A DNA stretch of 16,185 nucleotides, taken from assembly GCA_934216155.1 (NCBI GenBank), contig CAKQBK010000062.1, forward strand, positions 1 to 16,185. The letters run 5' to 3'. The DNA comes from an uncultured Dialister sp. Lineage in GTDB: Bacteria; Bacillota; Negativicutes; Veillonellales; Dialisteraceae. A program made the translations under genes and the position numbers. The notes beneath the pieces are model-generated. The model saw only the letters and a program-made list of their open reading frames with translations, searched no databases and was not told where the DNA came from. The first letter of the stretch is position 1. The number at the start of each line of letters is the position of its first letter. This document shows positions 14,597-16,185 of the stretch, piece after piece.

Positions 14597-14827
14597 GGAG
14601 CATTGCTCCGAGAAAGATATGGCATCGTGAAAAAGCGGGCTTATACACTATAACTTCATAAACTATAAAACTATAAAAAAATCCGGGGTACGAGAACGGA
14701 AAGAAAAGTGCCCGGAAAACCACCAAAATATAACACTAATATCGAGCTAACTAAAGTAGGGACCGTATCTTTCTTTTTCGTACACTTGGTGGAATGCGTG
14801 TCGGCATTTCATGATTGGGAAAACACG
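14597..14827 (+). promoter_or_regulatory. Structured 5' leader, possible cis-regulatory RNA
   Basis: Several complementary blocks can be seen. There is a local hairpin GGAGC-ATT-GCTCC (14597-14609). A long-range 11-bp helix pairs 14612-14622 with 14763-14773 (one wobble), and inside it TCCGGG (14682-14687) pairs with CCCGGA (14711-14716). CCACCAA (14720-14726) is complementary to TTGGTGG (14786-14792), which would cross the long helix (pseudoknot-like, or an alternative fold). Finally CGTGT (14797-14801) pairs with ACACG (14823-14827) just before the SD. It matches no riboswitch class I know. Confidence 0.4.
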
Positions 14828-14842
14828 TGAGGGAAACACCAT

Positions 14843-15697
14843 ATGAATCCGAGCCCAAGAATGAATCAATCCCGTAGAATCGTAGCGATTGTACCCAATG
14901 CCCATATCAATGGGGTAGACGATAACTGTACTGTATACTATGATGATGGCACCTATCAGGAATGGCAAGTGGGAAAGCCATTGTATCTGCTCGAGCAATA
15001 TGCCAAACGTATGGCACTGCTCAATCACAAAGATTTGGAGCACCCCTTTTTATTGCCGGAATCCAAGAAATATGGATACTGCCTGTGTAATCGGGATGTG
15101 TTTATCCGAGTGGCCTGTAATCCAACAGGATGTGATAAAGATGGATTAAAATATGGCTTTTTTAGTCTGTACGATATCCAGGGACTTTATCCAACCTCTC
15201 GAGATGGACCTGTAGAGATCGGTTTTGCCCACTTTACCGTTCCTGTAATGTGGCAAAGTGAAGCAGTAAAGAAAGCTGTGCAAAAGGGGAAGGACCACTT
15301 CAGCGTGGTGCTCAAAAAATCGGAAGATGTGCCTATCTATCTGATGGGCAGAGATCCCTATTATTTCATGCATCACCGATTGGCCGGATTAGACCCTTTT
15401 ACACTGATTGCCGTTCATGACAATTTAGATGGTGGTGGACAGGAACGACTGAATTCATTTTTAAATGCGGTGTCTCCTATGAAGAACCAGATACTGGATC
15501 GGATGAAAAAATCTGGTAGGAGCCCGGAAGAATTTAATGCCCTGTGCTTAGAAGAAGCACAAAAACGTAAAGACAAACTGGATGCCTATCGAAAAGGATC
15601 GCGGTTTGGAGCCACTTCCATATCCACCGAACCTTCCTGTGCCACAAACAGAGAAGGCGCAAGATATGGAAAAAGCCGGACTCGTGGGAGGGTCTGA
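14843..15697 (+). CDS. Unrecognised protein, 284 aa
   Basis: I do not recognise a family. The N-terminal part has a beta-hairpin-like segment (IVAIVPNAHINGVDDNCTVYYDDGTYQEW, 13-41). Four cysteines at 80, 82, 92 and 97 (YCLC, then CNPTGC) could bind a metal. A mixed alpha/beta region runs to about 195 (VPIYLMGRDPYYFMHHRLAGLDPFTLIAVHDN, 163-194), then a GGGQERLNSF helix and a charged helix to about 250 (SPEEFNALCLEEAQKRKDKLDAYRKG). There is no signal peptide or membrane helix. GAGGG (14829-14833) precedes ATG 14843. The last 30 or so residues are Ser/Thr/Arg-rich and look like out-of-frame translation, while the +1 frame over the same DNA looks more like protein. A frame break or frameshift near 15582-15697 is therefore suspected. 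Confidence 0.7.
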   Translation: MNPSPRMNQSRRIVAIVPNAHINGVDDNCTVYYDDGTYQEWQVGKPLYLLEQYAKRMALLNHKDLEHPFLLPESKKYGYCLCNRDVFIRVACNPTGCDKDGLKYGFFSLYDIQGLYPTSRDGPVEIGFAHFTVPVMWQSEAVKKAVQKGKDHFSVVLKKSEDVPIYLMGRDPYYFMHHRLAGLDPFTLIAVHDNLDGGGQERLNSFLNAVSPMKNQILDRMKKSGRSPEEFNALCLEEAQKRKDKLDAYRKGSRFGATSISTEPSCATNREGARYGKSRTRGRV

Positions 15698-15899
15698 ATC
15701 AATTAGAACGATTGTAGAGCAATATGCAGCAGCTGCTACATATTGGAAAAAGAAAGCGAAGGTTGAAGAACAAGAAAAAATCCGCTATATGAAACTATTA
15801 GCTGATGAGAAAAAGGTATCAGCTGATGCACTATTAAACCAGGTCACATCCTACGAGATTCCTAGCTCGCCGGATGAGTTTGAGGAGTATCCTTTGTAG
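15666..15899 (+). CDS. Short helical/coiled-coil protein overlapping the previous gene
   Basis: From ATG 15666 this encodes 77 aa. It has a central charged helix suited to a coiled coil (IVEQYAAAATYWKKKAKVEEQEKIRYMKLLADEKKVSADALL) and an acidic, proline-containing tail ending EEYPL. AGAAGG lies about 9 nt upstream, so independent or coupled translation is possible. The same frame is open back to 15582 and there encodes a proline-rich stretch (GLEPLPYPPNLPVPQ) that resembles a linker. The reading may thus be the true C-terminus of the 284-aa protein, reached by one +1 shift. No family is recognised. A terminator follows directly after the stop. Confidence 0.55.
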   Translation: MEKAGLVGGSESIRTIVEQYAAAATYWKKKAKVEEQEKIRYMKLLADEKKVSADALLNQVTSYEIPSSPDEFEEYPL

Positions 15900-15945
15900 C
15901 CCCTATGAATGGCAGTGAAGAAACCATTCATAGGGGGATTTTTTT
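15900..15945 (+). terminator. Intrinsic terminator closing the unknown gene pair
   Basis: A perfect 13-bp stem pairs CCCCTATGAATGG (15900-15912) with CCATTCATAGGGG (15924-15936), with an 11-nt loop and T-run 15939-15945. It begins at the base after the stop codon. Confidence 0.95.
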
Positions 15946-15995
15946 GTTTAATTGGTTTCTTGGTGGTTGGTTATTCATTTGCCTTCGTTGAAAAA

Positions 15996-16023
15996 GTGCG
16001 TAGTGAGGAGTGCATAGTGAGGA
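15996..16023. repeat. Two 14-bp tandem units
   Basis: GTGCGTAGTGAGGA (15996-16009) is followed directly by GTGCATAGTGAGGA (16010-16023), one mismatch. It is a short non-coding tandem duplication in the spacer after the last terminator. Confidence 0.8.
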
Positions 16024-16032
16024 GTGGTGGAA

Positions 16033-16073
16033 GGGGCGCACAAAATTTGGAAGCGCCCCAATACCCTTTTTTT
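16033..16073 (+). terminator. Terminator-like hairpin
   Basis: GGGGCGC (16033-16039) pairs perfectly with GCGCCCC (16053-16059). A T-run follows at 16067-16073, seven bases after the stem, which is longer than ideal. No gene ends just upstream. The remaining bases to 16185 show no feature I can support. Confidence 0.45.
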
Positions 16074-16185
16074 ATAAAAAATAAAATCGATGCAAGGATA
16101 TTTGCCAAAACTTGTAGAAACCTGTGCACTATTCAATTTATATACTCAAACTTCCCACCTATAAAATAGCGACTCTGTCCCATAC

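Noticed and set aside
14287..14842. A YvrJ-type short membrane protein gene, often found with DUF1659/DUF2922
   Set aside because: No short open frame with an N-terminal membrane helix and a ribosome-binding site was found in this interval.
15685..15697. prfB-type programmed +1 frameshift at GTC TGA with an SD-like GGGAGG
   Set aside because: The SD-like tract is too close and tRNA-Val on GUC would pair poorly after slipping to UCU, so a mutation or separate overlapping gene is simpler.
15909..16169. An 86-codon open frame at the right end
   Set aside because: Its start lies inside the terminator hairpin, there is no SD, and it runs through the 14-bp tandem repeat and another hairpin.
1..16185. 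tRNA or rRNA genes
   Set aside because: No cloverleaf with a GTTCGA-type T-arm at the right spacing was seen; the GGTTCGAAT at about 354 is inside mreB.

Overview
The window looks like chromosome of a diderm Firmicute, most likely a Negativicutes (Veillonellales-type) anaerobe. This is inferred from three things: the elongasome cluster mreB-mreC-mreD-PBP2-minD-rodA followed by two linked radical-SAM-associated genes and RNase G, the presence of DUF2922 and DUF1659 proteins, and the protein sequences themselves. Genus was not determined and no search was run.

Positions 1-9600 hold a tightly packed + strand operon. Upstream lie a truncated 9-bp tandem array (1-74) and an extended -10 promoter near 150. 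The operon encodes the rod-shape machinery: an actin-like MreB with degenerate ATPase motifs, MreC and MreD as membrane scaffold, transpeptidase PBP2, an orphan MinD-type ATPase and the glycosyltransferase RodA. Most of these genes overlap or abut, which implies translational coupling. A B12-binding-type radical SAM protein and its DUF2344 partner (TIGR03960/TIGR03936) follow. Then comes a roughly 400-bp array of 55-57-bp repeats in two opposed arms, then RNase G, closed by a strong terminator at 11033-11076. The rplU/rpmA genes that often follow rng in such clusters are absent.

Positions 11077-16185 are gene-poor and repeat-rich. They carry a small sigma-70-family factor (12101-12778), a DUF2922 gene (13434-13637), a DUF1659 gene (14066-14287), an unrecognised 284-residue gene (14843-15697) and an overlapping short coiled-coil-like gene (15666-15899). 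The spacers hold four copies of a palindromic repeat element whose arms are runs of degenerate 9-bp units around a core containing GCTAGC or a close variant. They also hold a duplicated coding-like remnant, a 12-bp perfect inverted-repeat element, several hairpins and at least three good terminators. The tandem array at the start of the window is built from nearly the same 9-bp unit as these arms.

The most interesting candidate is the 12.0-15.95 kb island. It combines a dedicated-looking sigma factor, two small conserved DUF proteins, and an unknown protein behind a long structured leader, all separated by palindromic elements. That the sigma factor drives the others is inference. The gene order and repeat structure are read directly from the sequence.
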